The notes: generated by a model from the letters alone, not told the origin. DNA of 64,000 nucleotides from Jingyaoa shaoxingensis (GCF_014385005.1 NZ_JACRSZ010000003.1:124001-188000); one strand, 5' to 3'. Shown: positions 52,364 to 62,971, counted from the stretch's first letter. Numbers and translations are program-made.

Positions 52364-53684
52364 TTTCCAACTCTCCTGTCAAATCGTATTCCAGTGCTCC
52401 GGTGATTTTCACTTTTGCGAAATCTCCGGACATCAGTGTCTCTGCTGTGTCAATAAACAAATATCCATCGATTCCAGGTGCATCTGCATAGGTACGTGCC
52501 ACATATACATTCTCATCGGAAAGATAGCCTTCCACCATGGCCAGCATGGTTCTTCCTATCTTTTCTTCGTTCTTATCCAGGGATACTTCCTGCTGAAGTT
52601 CCATCAGTTCTTCCTGACGGTCTTTTTTCACCTCTTCATCGATCTGGTCTTCCATGGCTGCTGCAGGTGTATCCTCTTCCTGAGAATATGTGAACACTCC
52701 CAGACGGTCAAATTCCATCTCATCTACAAACGTCATCAGTTCTTCATGATCTTCCTGCGTTTCTCCCGGGAATCCGGTAATGAGTGTGGTACGAAGAGCT
52801 ATATCCGGTATCTCTTTCCGAAGTTTTCCAATAATCTCTTCCAGCTGTGCTCTGGTTGTTCTGCGCCCCATTCGCTTCAGGATACGGTCGCTGGCATGCT
52901 GAATCGGCAGATCCAGATAATGACAGATCTTCTTTTCATCCCGAATAGTCTCGATCAGTTCATCATAGATCTCTTCCGGATAACAGTATAATACCCTGAT
53001 CCAGCGGATACCTTTTACCTCACATAGCTTTTTCAGCAGAATATGCAGAGACTTCTTCCCATAAAGGTCGGTTCCGTAAATAGTTGTCTCCTGGGCGACC
53101 AGAATCAGCTCCTTTACTCCCTGATCCGCCAGATCCTGTGCTTCTTTTAGCAGGCGCTCCATCGGAACACTGCGGTAATTGCCACGAATCTTAGGAATAA
53201 TACAATAAGTACAATGCTTGTCGCATCCTTCTGCAATCTTCAGGTGTGCATAATGCCCTCCTGTGGTCACCACACGCTTGGCATCAATCTCAACCAGACG
53301 GTCCACATCCTGAATATCCAGTTCTTTCTGACCTGCCAGTGTCTTCTCAATCACATCAAAGATCTCATCATGCGCAGTAGTACCGATAACCGCATCCACT
53401 TCTTCGATCTCATCAATGATCTCCTGCTTATAACGCTGTGCCAGGCATCCTGTTACAATTAGCGCCTTGCAGCTTCCTGACTTACGGTATTCTGCCATCT
53501 CCAGAATATTCTGTATGCTTTCTTCTTTCGCATCATGAATAAAGCAGCAGGTATTAATGACGATTACGTCTGCCTGTGTCTCATCATCTGTCAGGGTAAA
53601 TCCCTTCTGCGTCAGAAGACCGAGCATCTGTTCTGAATCTACCAGGTTTTTATCACATCCAAGTGATATGAATAAAATATTCAT
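52350..53684 (-). CDS. rimO: Ribosomal protein S12 methylthiotransferase RimO
   Basis: Radical SAM enzyme that adds a methylthio group to an aspartate of ribosomal protein S12. N-terminal UPF0004 domain (SLGCDKNLVDSEQMLGLL with cluster-binding Cys), radical SAM CxxxCxxC in CDKHCTYCIIP near residue 148, and a C-terminal TRAM domain are present. The C-x-K-N-L-V-D-S-E pattern separates RimO from MiaB. Length 444 is normal. It follows the DUF308 gene by 3 bp. Confidence 0.95.
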   Translation of the reverse strand: MNILFISLGCDKNLVDSEQMLGLLTQKGFTLTDDETQADVIVINTCCFIHDAKEESIQNILEMAEYRKSGSCKALIVTGCLAQRYKQEIIDEIEEVDAVIGTTAHDEIFDVIEKTLAGQKELDIQDVDRLVEIDAKRVVTTGGHYAHLKIAEGCDKHCTYCIIPKIRGNYRSVPMERLLKEAQDLADQGVKELILVAQETTIYGTDLYGKKSLHILLKKLCEVKGIRWIRVLYCYPEEIYDELIETIRDEKKICHYLDLPIQHASDRILKRMGRRTTRAQLEEIIGKLRKEIPDIALRTTLITGFPGETQEDHEELMTFVDEMEFDRLGVFTYSQEEDTPAAAMEDQIDEEVKKDRQEELMELQQEVSLDKNEEKIGRTMLAMVEGYLSDENVYVARTYADAPGIDGYLFIDTAETLMSGDFAKVKITGALEYDLTGELENEFA

Positions 53685-53687
53685 CCA

Positions 53688-54560
53688 TTACTCCTCATCC
53701 GGTGTCTTTGCCTCTTCTTCGGCCACCGGTTCTGTCTCCTTGTTATTGCTCTCTGTTTCATCTTCAAGTTCTTCCATCTGTATATCAGCCTTTTCTTCTG
53801 TCTCTATCTCACAGTCACTGTATACCGGAAAATCCTCTTTTTCATTACCTTTTGCTTCTTTTTCTTCTTTCGCCGCCTTCTTGCGGAAAAATGTGCTGCT
53901 TCCCACAATCTTGGATTTCTTCTTTTCTTTCGGGACATTATCCTCCTCTGAGGCTTCCATGTCGATAATGTCTGCTCCTTTCGTGGATACCGCATATGGA
54001 TCTGCCGGCATTCTCTTCAGTCTCCGAAAACAGATTCCGGTCCAGAAAATGCTGATCAGATTCCCAATTCCATCCACAAGCAGGGATGCACCCGTAAGAA
54101 TAACAACCACATGCTGCTGTTCATCAAATGGATTGGCAACCAGTACTGCTCCCATAATAAGAAGTACCAGTGCCCATACCAGCATAATGTACCACCTGGC
54201 TGCTCCCAGTTTCTTCAGATCAAGCGCACTCTGTATTTTTACAATTCCTCCCAGCAAGGCCACAATTCCCATGGCAAATGGAATAATCTCAAGCATATAT
54301 TCCATCTTCATCAAAATATAGCATCCTGTGGAGATGCATACCACACCAATCACAAGGTCTGGCTGCATCACATTCATAAAACGATCCTTCGTAAAATACA
54401 GGATCATATGTGCACCGCCAAATATAATCATTCCGATTCCAAATACAAAGCAGAAGGTATGCACCGATATGTCCGGCCAGATGACCAGCACCAATCCCAG
54501 CACAATATAGGCAACTGACAGCAGGCAAAAGCTTTTCTTTACTTCTCTGCCATTCTCCAT
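53688..54560 (-). CDS. DUF308/HdeD-like membrane protein with acidic tail
   Basis: A 290-residue protein with six membrane helices (about 8-185; for example SVAYIVLGLVLVIWPDI and ALVLLIMGAVLVANPF), each helix pair following the DUF308 pattern. The cytoplasmic C-terminal 100 residues are highly charged and Glu-rich (SEEDNVPKEKKKSKIVG, KKAAKEEKEAKGNEKE). E. coli HdeD is acid-stress related; function here unknown. It lies between rpoZ and rimO with short gaps on both sides. Confidence 0.82.
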   Translation of the reverse strand: MENGREVKKSFCLLSVAYIVLGLVLVIWPDISVHTFCFVFGIGMIIFGGAHMILYFTKDRFMNVMQPDLVIGVVCISTGCYILMKMEYMLEIIPFAMGIVALLGGIVKIQSALDLKKLGAARWYIMLVWALVLLIMGAVLVANPFDEQQHVVVILTGASLLVDGIGNLISIFWTGICFRRLKRMPADPYAVSTKGADIIDMEASEEDNVPKEKKKSKIVGSSTFFRKKAAKEEKEAKGNEKEDFPVYSDCEIETEEKADIQMEELEDETESNNKETEPVAEEEAKTPDEE

Positions 54561-54586
54561 AATCTTCCTCCGGTGCGGATCAGTCT

Positions 54587-54928
54587 CTATTCTTCCACTG
54601 TCTCTTCTGCCGCTTCATTTGCAACGGTTTCTATCATACCCGGCTCTGTCTTCAGATCCATTGCCAGCTTTGCCTCCATTTCCTCAGCCTCTTCTTCTGC
54701 TGTCTCTGGCATGATCTTCAGAAGTCCTTTGTTCAGTTCATCTACCGCAATGCTCAGTGGCTTGTGAATCTTCGGCATAGACATCGGATCTTTTCCGTCG
54801 ATAATCTGTCTTGCTCTCTTTGCAGTTGCAAGAACGATAGAATAACGGCTGTTAACTACCGGGGTATCACCGTCTTCTACCTCGCTGTTTACTACTTTAA
54901 TTAATTCTGTGTAAGATGGATGTAACAT
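54587..54928 (-). CDS. rpoZ: RNA polymerase omega subunit
   Basis: Small RNA polymerase subunit that aids assembly of beta-prime. The core SRYSIVLATAKRARQIIDG is diagnostic; MLHPSYTELIKVV precedes it. A C-terminal acidic extension (EEAEEMEAKLAMDLKTEPG and beyond) lengthens it to 113 residues compared with about 70-90 in many species. It follows gmk by 21 bp, the usual gmk-rpoZ pair. Confidence 0.93.
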   Translation of the reverse strand: MLHPSYTELIKVVNSEVEDGDTPVVNSRYSIVLATAKRARQIIDGKDPMSMPKIHKPLSIAVDELNKGLLKIMPETAEEEAEEMEAKLAMDLKTEPGMIETVANEAAEETVEE

Positions 54929-54949
54929 AAATTTTTCCTCCTCAAATTT

Positions 54950-55579
54950 TTATAAAAATCTTTTTAGATCTTCTTTTAATGTATCAATAAATTGTCTTCT
55001 CTGGTCTACTCTGTGGTGCTGGCTCTGAATAATCTCATGAGTTTCTTTCACACAGGTTTCCAGATCATCATTCACAATCAGATAATCATACTGTTCAATA
55101 AACTCAGCTTCTTCTACAGCACGGTGCAGGCGTTTTCTGACTACTTCATCTGTTTCTGTTCCACGTCCGCGAAGTCTCTCTTCCAATACAGATGCACTTG
55201 GCGGTACCATAAAGAGAAGCAGTGTATCCGGGAATTGTTTTTTGATCTTCAACGCTCCCTGAATCTCAATTTCGAGAATCACATCTTTTCCATTCTCTAA
55301 CTGCTGCTGTACATATTCCTTCGGTGTACCGTAATAGTTCTCCACATAGGATGCATATTCAATCAGGCGGTTTTCATGAATCATCTCTTCAAATTCTTCT
55401 TTTGATTTAAAGAAATAATGCACTCCGTCTACCTCTCCTGGTCTTGGTGATCTGGTCGTTGCTGACACAGACAATGCATAATTGTCATACTTTTCCAACA
55501 GTTCATGCACCAGAGTTCCCTTCCCGGTACCTGCAAATCCTGAAATAACCAGTAAAATTCCCTTTGATCTACAACTCAT
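54950..55579 (-). CDS. gmk: Guanylate kinase
   Basis: Phosphorylates GMP to GDP. P-loop GFAGTGKGTLVHELLEKY near the start, SATTRSPRPGEVDGVHYFF and EIEIQGALKIKKQFPDTLL show the GMP-binding and lid parts. 209 residues is normal. Its start overlaps remA by 11 bp. The P-loop has T where many members have S, which is conservative. Confidence 0.95.
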   Translation of the reverse strand: MSCRSKGILLVISGFAGTGKGTLVHELLEKYDNYALSVSATTRSPRPGEVDGVHYFFKSKEEFEEMIHENRLIEYASYVENYYGTPKEYVQQQLENGKDVILEIEIQGALKIKKQFPDTLLLFMVPPSASVLEERLRGRGTETDEVVRKRLHRAVEEAEFIEQYDYLIVNDDLETCVKETHEIIQSQHHRVDQRRQFIDTLKEDLKRFL

Positions 55580-55841
55580 CTGTCTCTCCCTTCAGCTCAT
55601 CTGCATTAAAATGAAATCTTTTCACCAGTGTCTCCGGCTGCAGCGCAGACAAAATTATGTGATCTTCTTCTGTGACAATCACGGATTTCGTTCTTCTTCC
55701 CTGTGTTGCGTCAATAACTTTTCCAATCTGTTTGGCATTCTGTACCATACGCTTTACCGGTGCTGCATCCGGACTGACCACTGCGATCACCTTGGCTGTA
55801 TTGACTACATTACCAAATCCGATATTCATTAATCTTGCCAA
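55569..55841 (-). CDS. remA: RemA-like regulator (DUF370)
   Basis: A 90-residue DUF370 protein (MNIGFGNVVNTAKVIAVVSP, GKVIDATQGRRTKSVIVTE). In Bacillus RemA is a DNA-binding activator of biofilm matrix and osmoprotection genes, forming a ring of subunits. It lies between yicC and gmk with an 11-bp overlap, as in most Firmicutes. Its targets in this organism are not visible. Confidence 0.93.
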   Translation of the reverse strand: MARLMNIGFGNVVNTAKVIAVVSPDAAPVKRMVQNAKQIGKVIDATQGRRTKSVIVTEEDHIILSALQPETLVKRFHFNADELKGETDEL

Positions 55842-55853
55842 AAAAATCTACCC

Positions 55854-56732
55854 CTATTCGATATTTTGTATCTGTTCCCGTACTTTTTCGATCTCTGTCT
55901 TTAAATTAATGGCACGGTTGGATGTTTCCAGGTCATTGGCCTTTGACAAAATTGTATTCGCCTCACGGTTCATCTCCTGGGCAAGAAAATCCAGCTTTCT
56001 TCCTACACTGCCGCCACTCAGGAGTTCTTCTCTCATGCTCTCAATATGGCTTCGCAGACGTACAGTCTCTTCATCTGTACAGATTTTGTCAGCAAAAAGA
56101 ATTACTTCTGCAGCAATCCTTCCTTCTTCCATCTGCGCATCCCCAAGCAGTTCCTCTACTTTCATGGTCAGCTTCTCCCGGTATTCTGCCATAATCTGCG
56201 GATAGCGGTCTTCGATCGCATCCACGTCCTTAATCATACCATCCAGCTTATCATAGAGATCTTCCTTTAGCCTCTCTCCCTCTGTGATACGGCTCTCTAC
56301 GAACTTCTCGCAGGCTTCCTTCAGTGCTGACTCCAAAACAGCCCATATCTCTTTTTCATCTACAGTCTGTTCTTCCATAGTAAAAACTTCCGGGCATCTG
56401 CCAAGTGCGCTCACACTGATATCATCTCTCAGGCCAAAAGTCTCTGTCATCTGACGGTAGTACTTCAGATACTGTGCTGCAATTGCTTCATTGTATTTTA
56501 AAGATACATTCTCTTCTGTGAAATCTTCATATGTAATAAAGACATCTACCTTGCCTCTCTGAATATAATTCTTCAGAAAGGTACGAATAGCTGATTCAAA
56601 GAAACTGAGTTTCTTCGGCATCTTAATGGTGACATCAAAATATCTGTGATTCACAGCTTTCATTTCCACTGTAAATTTGCGGTTTCCCTGCAGATTCTCC
56701 GCTCTGCCGAAACCTGTCATACTTTTTATCAT
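55854..56732 (-). CDS. yicC: YicC family endoribonuclease
   Basis: A 292-residue protein of the YicC/YloC family, shown in E. coli and Bacillus to act as an endoribonuclease. MIKSMTGFGRAE begins the protein and the C-terminal DUF1732 part (GRKLDFLAQEMNREANTILS then KANDLE) closes it. A strong promoter lies about 50 bp upstream of the start, so it leads the yicC-remA-gmk-rpoZ unit. Confidence 0.94.
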   Translation of the reverse strand: MIKSMTGFGRAENLQGNRKFTVEMKAVNHRYFDVTIKMPKKLSFFESAIRTFLKNYIQRGKVDVFITYEDFTEENVSLKYNEAIAAQYLKYYRQMTETFGLRDDISVSALGRCPEVFTMEEQTVDEKEIWAVLESALKEACEKFVESRITEGERLKEDLYDKLDGMIKDVDAIEDRYPQIMAEYREKLTMKVEELLGDAQMEEGRIAAEVILFADKICTDEETVRLRSHIESMREELLSGGSVGRKLDFLAQEMNREANTILSKANDLETSNRAINLKTEIEKVREQIQNIE

Positions 56733-56782
56733 GATATGTACTCATCCTTTTCGTTTTATGACATACTCAGCCACGTTAAGTT

Positions 56783-56811
56783 ATTATAAATCAATTTACA
56801 GTGGCAGTCAA
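56783..56811 (-). promoter_or_regulatory. Sigma-A promoter for yicC-remA-gmk-rpoZ
   Basis: TTGACT at 56806-56811 and TATAAT at 56783-56788 on the minus strand, 17-bp spacer. Confidence 0.85.
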
Positions 56812-56836
56812 TTGGATTGTTTTTATTTTATGACAC

Positions 56837-58579
56837 TTACTTTGTAACTTCCTGTATCCCGGTAATATCCGTCGGCACCAGCATGGAATAATTTGTGTGA
56901 TAGATGACAAATCCAGGTCTCGCACCGGACACCTTCTTGACAAACTTACGTTCCACATAATCTACTTCTGCCTTTTCTGCTTCTCTGTTTTTCGAATAAT
57001 ATGCTGCCAGCCTGGCTGCTTCTTCAAAAGTCCTATCCGGAAGTTCTTCTCCGTTGGTCTTCACTATCACATGGGAACCAGGACACCCCTTTGCATGGAA
57101 CCACCAGTCATTTCCCACAGCAGTCTTGAATGTAAGATCTTCATTCTGGAAATTATTTTTTCCCACATAGATATCATATCCGTCTGAGGAAACATAATGA
57201 AACGGTCTGGATGTGATCTTCACTCTTTTTCCTGTATAATGTCTCCTGATATAGCCATACTCCGTAAGTTCTTCTTTAATCTGTACCAGGTCTTCTTCTG
57301 AACGTGCGATATCCAGAGCCGTACTGATGGATTCCAGATGTTCGATCTCACCTTTTGTCTCCTCTGTCAGTTTTACAGATGCCTCCCAGGTACGCTTTAA
57401 CTTATTATACTTTTCGAAATAATGCTGTGCATTCTCCTGGGGAGATTTTGTATCATCCAGCGGAATGGTAATCTCTTTGTTATCGTAGTAATTTAGGCAG
57501 GTCAGCTTCTTCGCCCCTTCTTCCAGGTTATATCCATAGGTGTTAATCAGTTCTCCGTAAATCCTGAATTTTTCTCTTTTCTCGGTATCCTTCAGTTGCT
57601 TCTGCTGCAAATCATACTTTTTCCGGTTACGGTCCAGTGCTGTCTGAACAATTCTGCGCAGATCCGCAGATCGCTGACGGATACGGGTAATTACATTCCT
57701 CGTTGCGTAATAATGCTCCAGCATACCGGAAACTGTATCAAACTTCTCCTCTGTAAAATCGTCATACTGACTCAGATGCACCACACTGAAATCCACAGGA
57801 ACCTGACCTTCATATACTATATTCGGTGCCAGCTGACCGGATTTTACTGTATCCACCACCAGATCAAACTGATGCTCCAGATGGGTCAGTTCTGTTTCTG
57901 AAAAACTGTTGGCACTTCTTCCGGAATCCAGAGAAGCGCGGTGACAGATCTCCTCTGCAATCAACGGACTGATTCCTGTCATAGAACAATAAATGCTTTT
58001 TGCCAGTGGCATTGGCTTGGAAGAAACCGCAGCAATAAACTCGCTGCTCTTATAATTCAGTGGATTAAGTTTTTCCTGAGTCTCCGGAATAAAATAAGAC
58101 CGCCCCGGAAGAACCTCCCGGACAGAGCTGATCTGGGAGGAAATATGCTTGATGCTGTCTATGATCATTCCTTCTTCATTACAGAAAATGATATTAGAAT
58201 GCTTTCCCATAATCTCCACAACCAGAGTTTTATGACACACATCTCCCAGTTCATTCAGATGTTCTATCTCAAAATTAATAATACGTTCCAGTCCAGGCTG
58301 CCAGATTCTGGTAAATTTTCCGCCCCCAATGTGCTTACGCAGCAACATACAAAAATTAGGTGCCGTCATAGGTGCCGGTTTATTCTGTTCTGTAAAATAG
58401 ATCAGCGGGAGGCTGGCTCCCGCAGAAATCAGCAGCCGGTACTGCTGACGTCTTTCACTTTTTATGGTAAACATCAGCTCATCTGACTCCGGCTGTGCAA
58501 TTTTGCTGATTCTTCCGCCCAGGATACAGGTATTTAACTCCTGTACCATTCCGGCAATTACAAGTCCGTCTAATGCCAT
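56837..58579 (-). CDS. rqcH: Rqc2 homologue RqcH (NFACT family)
   Basis: Ribosome quality control factor that adds C-terminal alanine tails to peptides on stalled 50S subunits; formerly called fibronectin-binding protein. The NFACT-N domain (MALDGLVIAGMVQELN, GGRISKIAQPESDEL), a central helical/coiled-coil part (about 290-430) and the NFACT-R domain (GNDWWFHAKGCPGSHVIVK, DYVERKFVKKVSGARPG) are in order. Of two close ATGs, the second at 58579 is chosen, with GAGGAAT 6-9 nt upstream. 580 residues is normal. Confidence 0.92.
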   Translation of the reverse strand: MALDGLVIAGMVQELNTCILGGRISKIAQPESDELMFTIKSERRQQYRLLISAGASLPLIYFTEQNKPAPMTAPNFCMLLRKHIGGGKFTRIWQPGLERIINFEIEHLNELGDVCHKTLVVEIMGKHSNIIFCNEEGMIIDSIKHISSQISSVREVLPGRSYFIPETQEKLNPLNYKSSEFIAAVSSKPMPLAKSIYCSMTGISPLIAEEICHRASLDSGRSANSFSETELTHLEHQFDLVVDTVKSGQLAPNIVYEGQVPVDFSVVHLSQYDDFTEEKFDTVSGMLEHYYATRNVITRIRQRSADLRRIVQTALDRNRKKYDLQQKQLKDTEKREKFRIYGELINTYGYNLEEGAKKLTCLNYYDNKEITIPLDDTKSPQENAQHYFEKYNKLKRTWEASVKLTEETKGEIEHLESISTALDIARSEEDLVQIKEELTEYGYIRRHYTGKRVKITSRPFHYVSSDGYDIYVGKNNFQNEDLTFKTAVGNDWWFHAKGCPGSHVIVKTNGEELPDRTFEEAARLAAYYSKNREAEKAEVDYVERKFVKKVSGARPGFVIYHTNYSMLVPTDITGIQEVTK

Positions 58580-58641
58580 AAGCATATTCCTCGTCTTTCT
58601 AAAAATATCTCGAACAAGAATACTAAAAAAGTATCTTGGTA

Positions 58642-58680
58642 AAACAGCCCGAAACTTTTCTGTAAAGCTTCAGGCTGTTT
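58642..58680 (-). terminator. Intrinsic terminator after leuS
   Basis: On the minus strand AAACAGCC-T-GAA pairs with TTC-G-GGCTGTTT, followed by TTTTACC and, 20 bases on, TTTTTT. Confidence 0.7.
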
Positions 58681-58704
58681 GTATGTCATTCATAATTATA
58701 CTGC

Positions 58705-61110
58705 TTATTTCTGTACGATATTGATAATCTTCTTCGGTACATAGATTTCTTTTACAATGGTACCTGTGAGCTTATCTGCAATTGCTTCTTTTCCTGCTGC
58801 GATAGCGGTTTCTTTGTCTACATCCAGCGGAAGTTTTACAACTGCCTTTGTCTTACCGTTAATCTGAACCGGAAGTTCAATGGTATTCTCAATGGTCTTA
58901 GTCTCTTCGAATTCCGGCCATTTCTGCTGATAAAGATGTCCTTCAAATCCGCATGCCTGCCAGATCTCCTCTGTAATATGCGGAGCCACCGGATTCAGCA
59001 ATGTCAGGAAAGTCTTGTATTCTGCATGATTGATGCCGTCTTTTGCGAAATCATTCAGCAGAGCCATCAGCGCTGCAATGGCTGTATTGTATTTCAGATT
59101 CTCAAAGTCATTGCTGACTTTCTTGATGGTCTGATGCATCTTTGTCTCATAATTGCTTCTGTAGGTATCGCCTTCTGTCAGTACATCCTGCAGTTTCCAT
59201 ACTCTTTCCAGGAATCTGCGGCATCCTTTTACACCATTTTCTGACCAGGAAGCACTTAGATCAAAGGCTCCAATGAACATTTCATAAGTTCTTAAGGTAT
59301 CTGCGCCGTAATCCATTACGATATCATCCGGATTTACTACATTTCCTCTGGACTTAGACATCTTTTCACCATTCTCACCAAGGATCATACCATGGGAGGT
59401 ACGCTTCTGATATGGTTCAGGAGTCGGCACTACGCCCTGATCATACAGGAATCTGTGCCAGAATCTGGAGTACAGCAGATGAAGGGTTGTATGCTCCATA
59501 CCACCGTTGTACCAGTCAACTGGCAGCCAGTATTTTAATGCTTCCGGACTAGCCAGTGCTTCTGCATTAGTTGGATCTGTATAACGCAGAAAATACCAGG
59601 ATGATCCGGCCCACTGAGGCATAGTATCAGTCTCTCTCTGTGCAGGTCCTCCACAACAAGGGCAGGTAGTGTTTACCCAATCTTTCATGGCTGCCAGAGG
59701 TGATTCTCCGTTATCGGTCGGCATATAGCTCGCTACATCCGGCAGTTCCAGAGGAAGTTCGCTTTCAGGAAGTGGAACGTAACCACATTTATCGCAGTGC
59801 ACAATCGGAATCGGTTCTCCCCAGTAACGCTGACGTGAGAATACCCAGTCTCTTAACTTGAAGTTGGTCTTGCCTCGACCGATCTTCTTTTCTTCCAGGA
59901 ACTCGATCATTTTCTTCTTGGCGTCTGCCACTTCCATTCCATTCAGAAAATCAGAGTTAACCAGTTTACCAGTTGCTACATCTGTAAAAGCTTCTTCCTG
60001 TACGTTTTCTCCCCCTGCTACGACTTCAATAATTGGCAGGTTGAATTTCTTTGCAAATTCCCAGTCACGAGTATCATGAGCAGGCACTGCCATAATAGCA
60101 CCTGTTCCGTAACTCATCAGTACATAATCAGATACCCAGATCGGGATTTCTTTTCCATTAACCGGATTGACTGCCTTCAGCCCTTCAATTACTACACCTG
60201 TCTTATCCTTTGCCAGTTCAGAACGTTCGAAATCAGATTTTCTTGCTGCCTGTTCCTGATATGCATGAATCTCATCCAGATTCTGAATATCTGTCTGGTA
60301 TTTTTCTAACATCGGATGTTCCGGAGATACTACCATATAGGTTGCTCCGAACAGAGTATCCGGTCTTGTAGTATAAACAGTCAGATAGTCGTCTTTTCCT
60401 GCGATGGCAAAGTCGACTTCTGCACCCTGGCTCTTACCGATCCAGTTCTTCTGGGACACTTTGACACGTTCGATATAATCCACATGATCCAGACCTTCCA
60501 GGAGCTTGTCTGCGTATTCTGTAATCTTCAGCATCCACTGACTCTTTACCTTACGCACCACCGGCGCTCCGCATCGTTCGCAGACACCATTTACCACTTC
60601 TTCGTTTGCCAGCCCCACCTTACAGGATGTACACCAGTTAATCGGCATCTCACTCTTATAAGCCAATCCTGCCTTAAACAGCTTCAGGAAAATCCACTGT
60701 GTCCATTTGTAATACTGTGGATCTGTAGTATTGATCTCACGATCCCAGTCGAAGGAATAACCAAGAGAATGGAGCTGTTCCTTGAATCTTTTTACATTGT
60801 TCGCCGTAACAATCTTCGGATGAATCTTGTTCTTAATGGCGTAGTTCTCTGTCGGCAGACCAAATGCATCCCATCCCATCGGATAAAGTACATTGTATCC
60901 CTGCATTCTTCTTTTTCTCGCCACAATATCCAGTGCGGTATATGGTCTTGGATGTCCTACATGAAGTCCCTGTCCTGATGGATATGGGAATTCAACCAGT
61001 GCATAATATTTTGGTTTTGTGTAATCATTTGTTGCTGCAAATGCTTTTTCATCATCCCAGATCTTCTGCCACTTCTGTTCAATGGCTCTGTGATTGTATG
61101 GTACAGCCAT
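58705..61110 (-). CDS. leuS: Leucyl-tRNA synthetase
   Basis: Charges tRNA-Leu. Class I features: HIGH-like HVGHP in [20 protein letters not shown] near residue 45, KMSKS in [15 protein letters not shown] near residue 570, and the CP1 editing insert (about 220-400, with [20 protein letters not shown]). Cys pairs CTSC and CERC form a zinc knuckle. Length 801 is normal. The 100-bp leader has a strong promoter and is too short for a T-box. AGGAGG precedes the ATG. Confidence 0.96.
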   Translation of the reverse strand: MAVPYNHRAIEQKWQKIWDDEKAFAATNDYTKPKYYALVEFPYPSGQGLHVGHPRPYTALDIVARKRRMQGYNVLYPMGWDAFGLPTENYAIKNKIHPKIVTANNVKRFKEQLHSLGYSFDWDREINTTDPQYYKWTQWIFLKLFKAGLAYKSEMPINWCTSCKVGLANEEVVNGVCERCGAPVVRKVKSQWMLKITEYADKLLEGLDHVDYIERVKVSQKNWIGKSQGAEVDFAIAGKDDYLTVYTTRPDTLFGATYMVVSPEHPMLEKYQTDIQNLDEIHAYQEQAARKSDFERSELAKDKTGVVIEGLKAVNPVNGKEIPIWVSDYVLMSYGTGAIMAVPAHDTRDWEFAKKFNLPIIEVVAGGENVQEEAFTDVATGKLVNSDFLNGMEVADAKKKMIEFLEEKKIGRGKTNFKLRDWVFSRQRYWGEPIPIVHCDKCGYVPLPESELPLELPDVASYMPTDNGESPLAAMKDWVNTTCPCCGGPAQRETDTMPQWAGSSWYFLRYTDPTNAEALASPEALKYWLPVDWYNGGMEHTTLHLLYSRFWHRFLYDQGVVPTPEPYQKRTSHGMILGENGEKMSKSRGNVVNPDDIVMDYGADTLRTYEMFIGAFDLSASWSENGVKGCRRFLERVWKLQDVLTEGDTYRSNYETKMHQTIKKVSNDFENLKYNTAIAALMALLNDFAKDGINHAEYKTFLTLLNPVAPHITEEIWQACGFEGHLYQQKWPEFEETKTIENTIELPVQINGKTKAVVKLPLDVDKETAIAAGKEAIADKLTGTIVKEIYVPKKIINIVQK

Positions 61111-61162
61111 TCCTTTTTCCTCCTATATTTCATACAGTTTCCTGTAAATTTTCGCTTTTTTA

Positions 61163-61191
61163 ATTCTATGCTTTTCCCCGTAGTTTGTCAA
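61163..61191 (-). promoter_or_regulatory. Sigma-A promoter for leuS
   Basis: TTGACA at 61186-61191 and TAGAAT at 61163-61168 on the minus strand, 17-bp spacer, 53 bp before the start codon. Confidence 0.82.
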
Positions 61192-61210
61192 GCACTGCGC
61201 AGGTTTGAGC

Positions 61211-62971
61211 CTACTGATAATCAGATATGACAATCTGAATGCTTCTCTGCCCCCGGTATTCATTAATCGTCGGATAGTATATCACAGAAAGTGTGATACC
61301 GGTCTTCCGGTTTTGGAACAACTTCTCTGTCTCAGCATATCCATATTTATCCTCCAGATAAGTCCGAAATACTTCCACATCTCCAAAATACAGAGCGTCC
61401 ATTACGATACCGGATGTGTCTGTCACTTGCATTTTTATTACATTCCGATTCTGTCCCAGGATTCTTGCACCAAGGATACTTACATCTTTCTCAGCAAAGA
61501 CCGGCTTTTTATTGGCAGTGCCAAAAGGTTCCAGCACATTCAATTCTTCAATCAGATGTTCTGTAATATAACTGATCGGCATTGGCACATCAATGCAGAT
61601 CTTTTCCGTCAAATCTTCTTCTGTCAAATGTGCGGCAATATTTAAGCGTTCCCTCAAAGGCTGGATATTCTCCCTCTCCAGAGAGCAGCCAGCAGCCATA
61701 GGGTGTCCTCCATAATTCAAAAACAGGTCATCACACTTCTGCATCTCTTCGAACATGGAATACCCTTCTATGGATCTTCCAGAACCCTTCACTGACTTTT
61801 CTCCATTTGTCAGTACAAAAACAGGACGATAATAGCGTTCCCTGATTCTTCCTGCAATGATACCGGCAATGCTCTCATGACAATCCGGCAGATATACAAT
61901 CAATACCTTATCATCTTTTAAAGAAGTACTCTCAATCTGTTTTACTGCTTCTTCGTACCCCTGTCTGGTCAGTTCCTTACGCTCTGTATTCAGGCTCAGC
62001 AGTTCTTCTGCCAGAACTTCCGCCCTTTCCCCGGATCCACACAGAAGCAGTTCCAGTGCCTTTTTTGCGGTAGTAAGACGGCCACTGGCATTGATACATG
62101 GGCCGATTACAAAACCAATGTGATAGGAATTGATCTCTCTGTCTTCCAGTCCATTGACACGAATCAATGCCTTTAGTCCTATATTCTGCGTATGATTCAG
62201 CCGTTTTAATCCCTCTTTCACAATAATGCGGTTCTCACCCGTCAGCTTCATCACATCTCCCACTGTGGCAATAGCGGCATACTCAATCAGATTCTCTATC
62301 TCTCTGTCTGGAAAGCTCTTTTTCCGGTATAATTCCTGCATCAATTTGTAAGCCACTGCCCCTCCACACAGATCTTTATATGGATAAGGGCAGTCTGGCT
62401 GATGAGGATTCACTACAACATCTGCATCCGGAAGAATCGCGTGAACTTTTCCATCCTCTTCTCTTGTTCGAAGTTCATGGTGGTCTGTCACAATCACTGT
62501 CATACCCAGCTTTTTGGCATACGCAATCTGGTCTATGGCAGAGATCCCATTATCACAGGTCAGTATCGTATCGATTCCATCCTCCCACGCATTTTGCACA
62601 AGCTGTTCATTGATCCCATATCCGTCGCGGATACGATCCGGAATCTCATAATCTACGATCGCACCGCATTTTTTCAGTCCTGTATACAGGATATAGGTAG
62701 CCGTCACCCCGTCTATATCATAATCCCCAATAATTCGAATTGCTGCCTTTTCTTTCATTTTGAAAAGAAGCAGATCTGCAGCCTCCCCAATTCCTTTCAT
62801 TTCTTCCGGATCATGCATATCTGCAATGGTCCCGTAAAGATATTCCCGCAGTGCATCATCACCTGTCACATCACGGTTACGGATCAGTCTGGCCGTCACC
62901 TGGTCAATATGATATTTCTCACCTATTGCCTTAAAATCTGCCCGTTTGGCAGCTACTACCCACTTTTTCAT
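61211..62971 (-). CDS. recJ: Single-stranded-DNA exonuclease RecJ
   Basis: 5'-3' single-strand exonuclease for repair and replication restart. The DHH phosphoesterase motifs appear as IIGDYDIDGVTATYIL near residue 80, TCDNGISAIDQI and VIVTDHHELR; the DHHA1 domain has GGHPMAAGCSLE near residue 400; an OB-fold-like end follows. 586 residues is on the short side for RecJ but complete. GAGGAG precedes the ATG. It lies downstream of secF after a terminator. Confidence 0.94.
   Translation of the reverse strand: MKKWVVAAKRADFKAIGEKYHIDQVTARLIRNRDVTGDDALREYLYGTIADMHDPEEMKGIGEAADLLLFKMKEKAAIRIIGDYDIDGVTATYILYTGLKKCGAIVDYEIPDRIRDGYGINEQLVQNAWEDGIDTILTCDNGISAIDQIAYAKKLGMTVIVTDHHELRTREEDGKVHAILPDADVVVNPHQPDCPYPYKDLCGGAVAYKLMQELYRKKSFPDREIENLIEYAAIATVGDVMKLTGENRIIVKEGLKRLNHTQNIGLKALIRVNGLEDREINSYHIGFVIGPCINASGRLTTAKKALELLLCGSGERAEVLAEELLSLNTERKELTRQGYEEAVKQIESTSLKDDKVLIVYLPDCHESIAGIIAGRIRERYYRPVFVLTNGEKSVKGSGRSIEGYSMFEEMQKCDDLFLNYGGHPMAAGCSLERENIQPLRERLNIAAHLTEEDLTEKICIDVPMPISYITEHLIEELNVLEPFGTANKKPVFAEKDVSILGARILGQNRNVIKMQVTDTSGIVMDALYFGDVEVFRTYLEDKYGYAETEKLFQNRKTGITLSVIYYPTINEYRGQRSIQIVISDYQ

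Noticed and set aside
61111..61210. T-box riboswitch upstream of leuS
   Set aside because: The leader is only about 100 bp with a promoter 53 bp before the start; there is no space for a T-box or its terminator.
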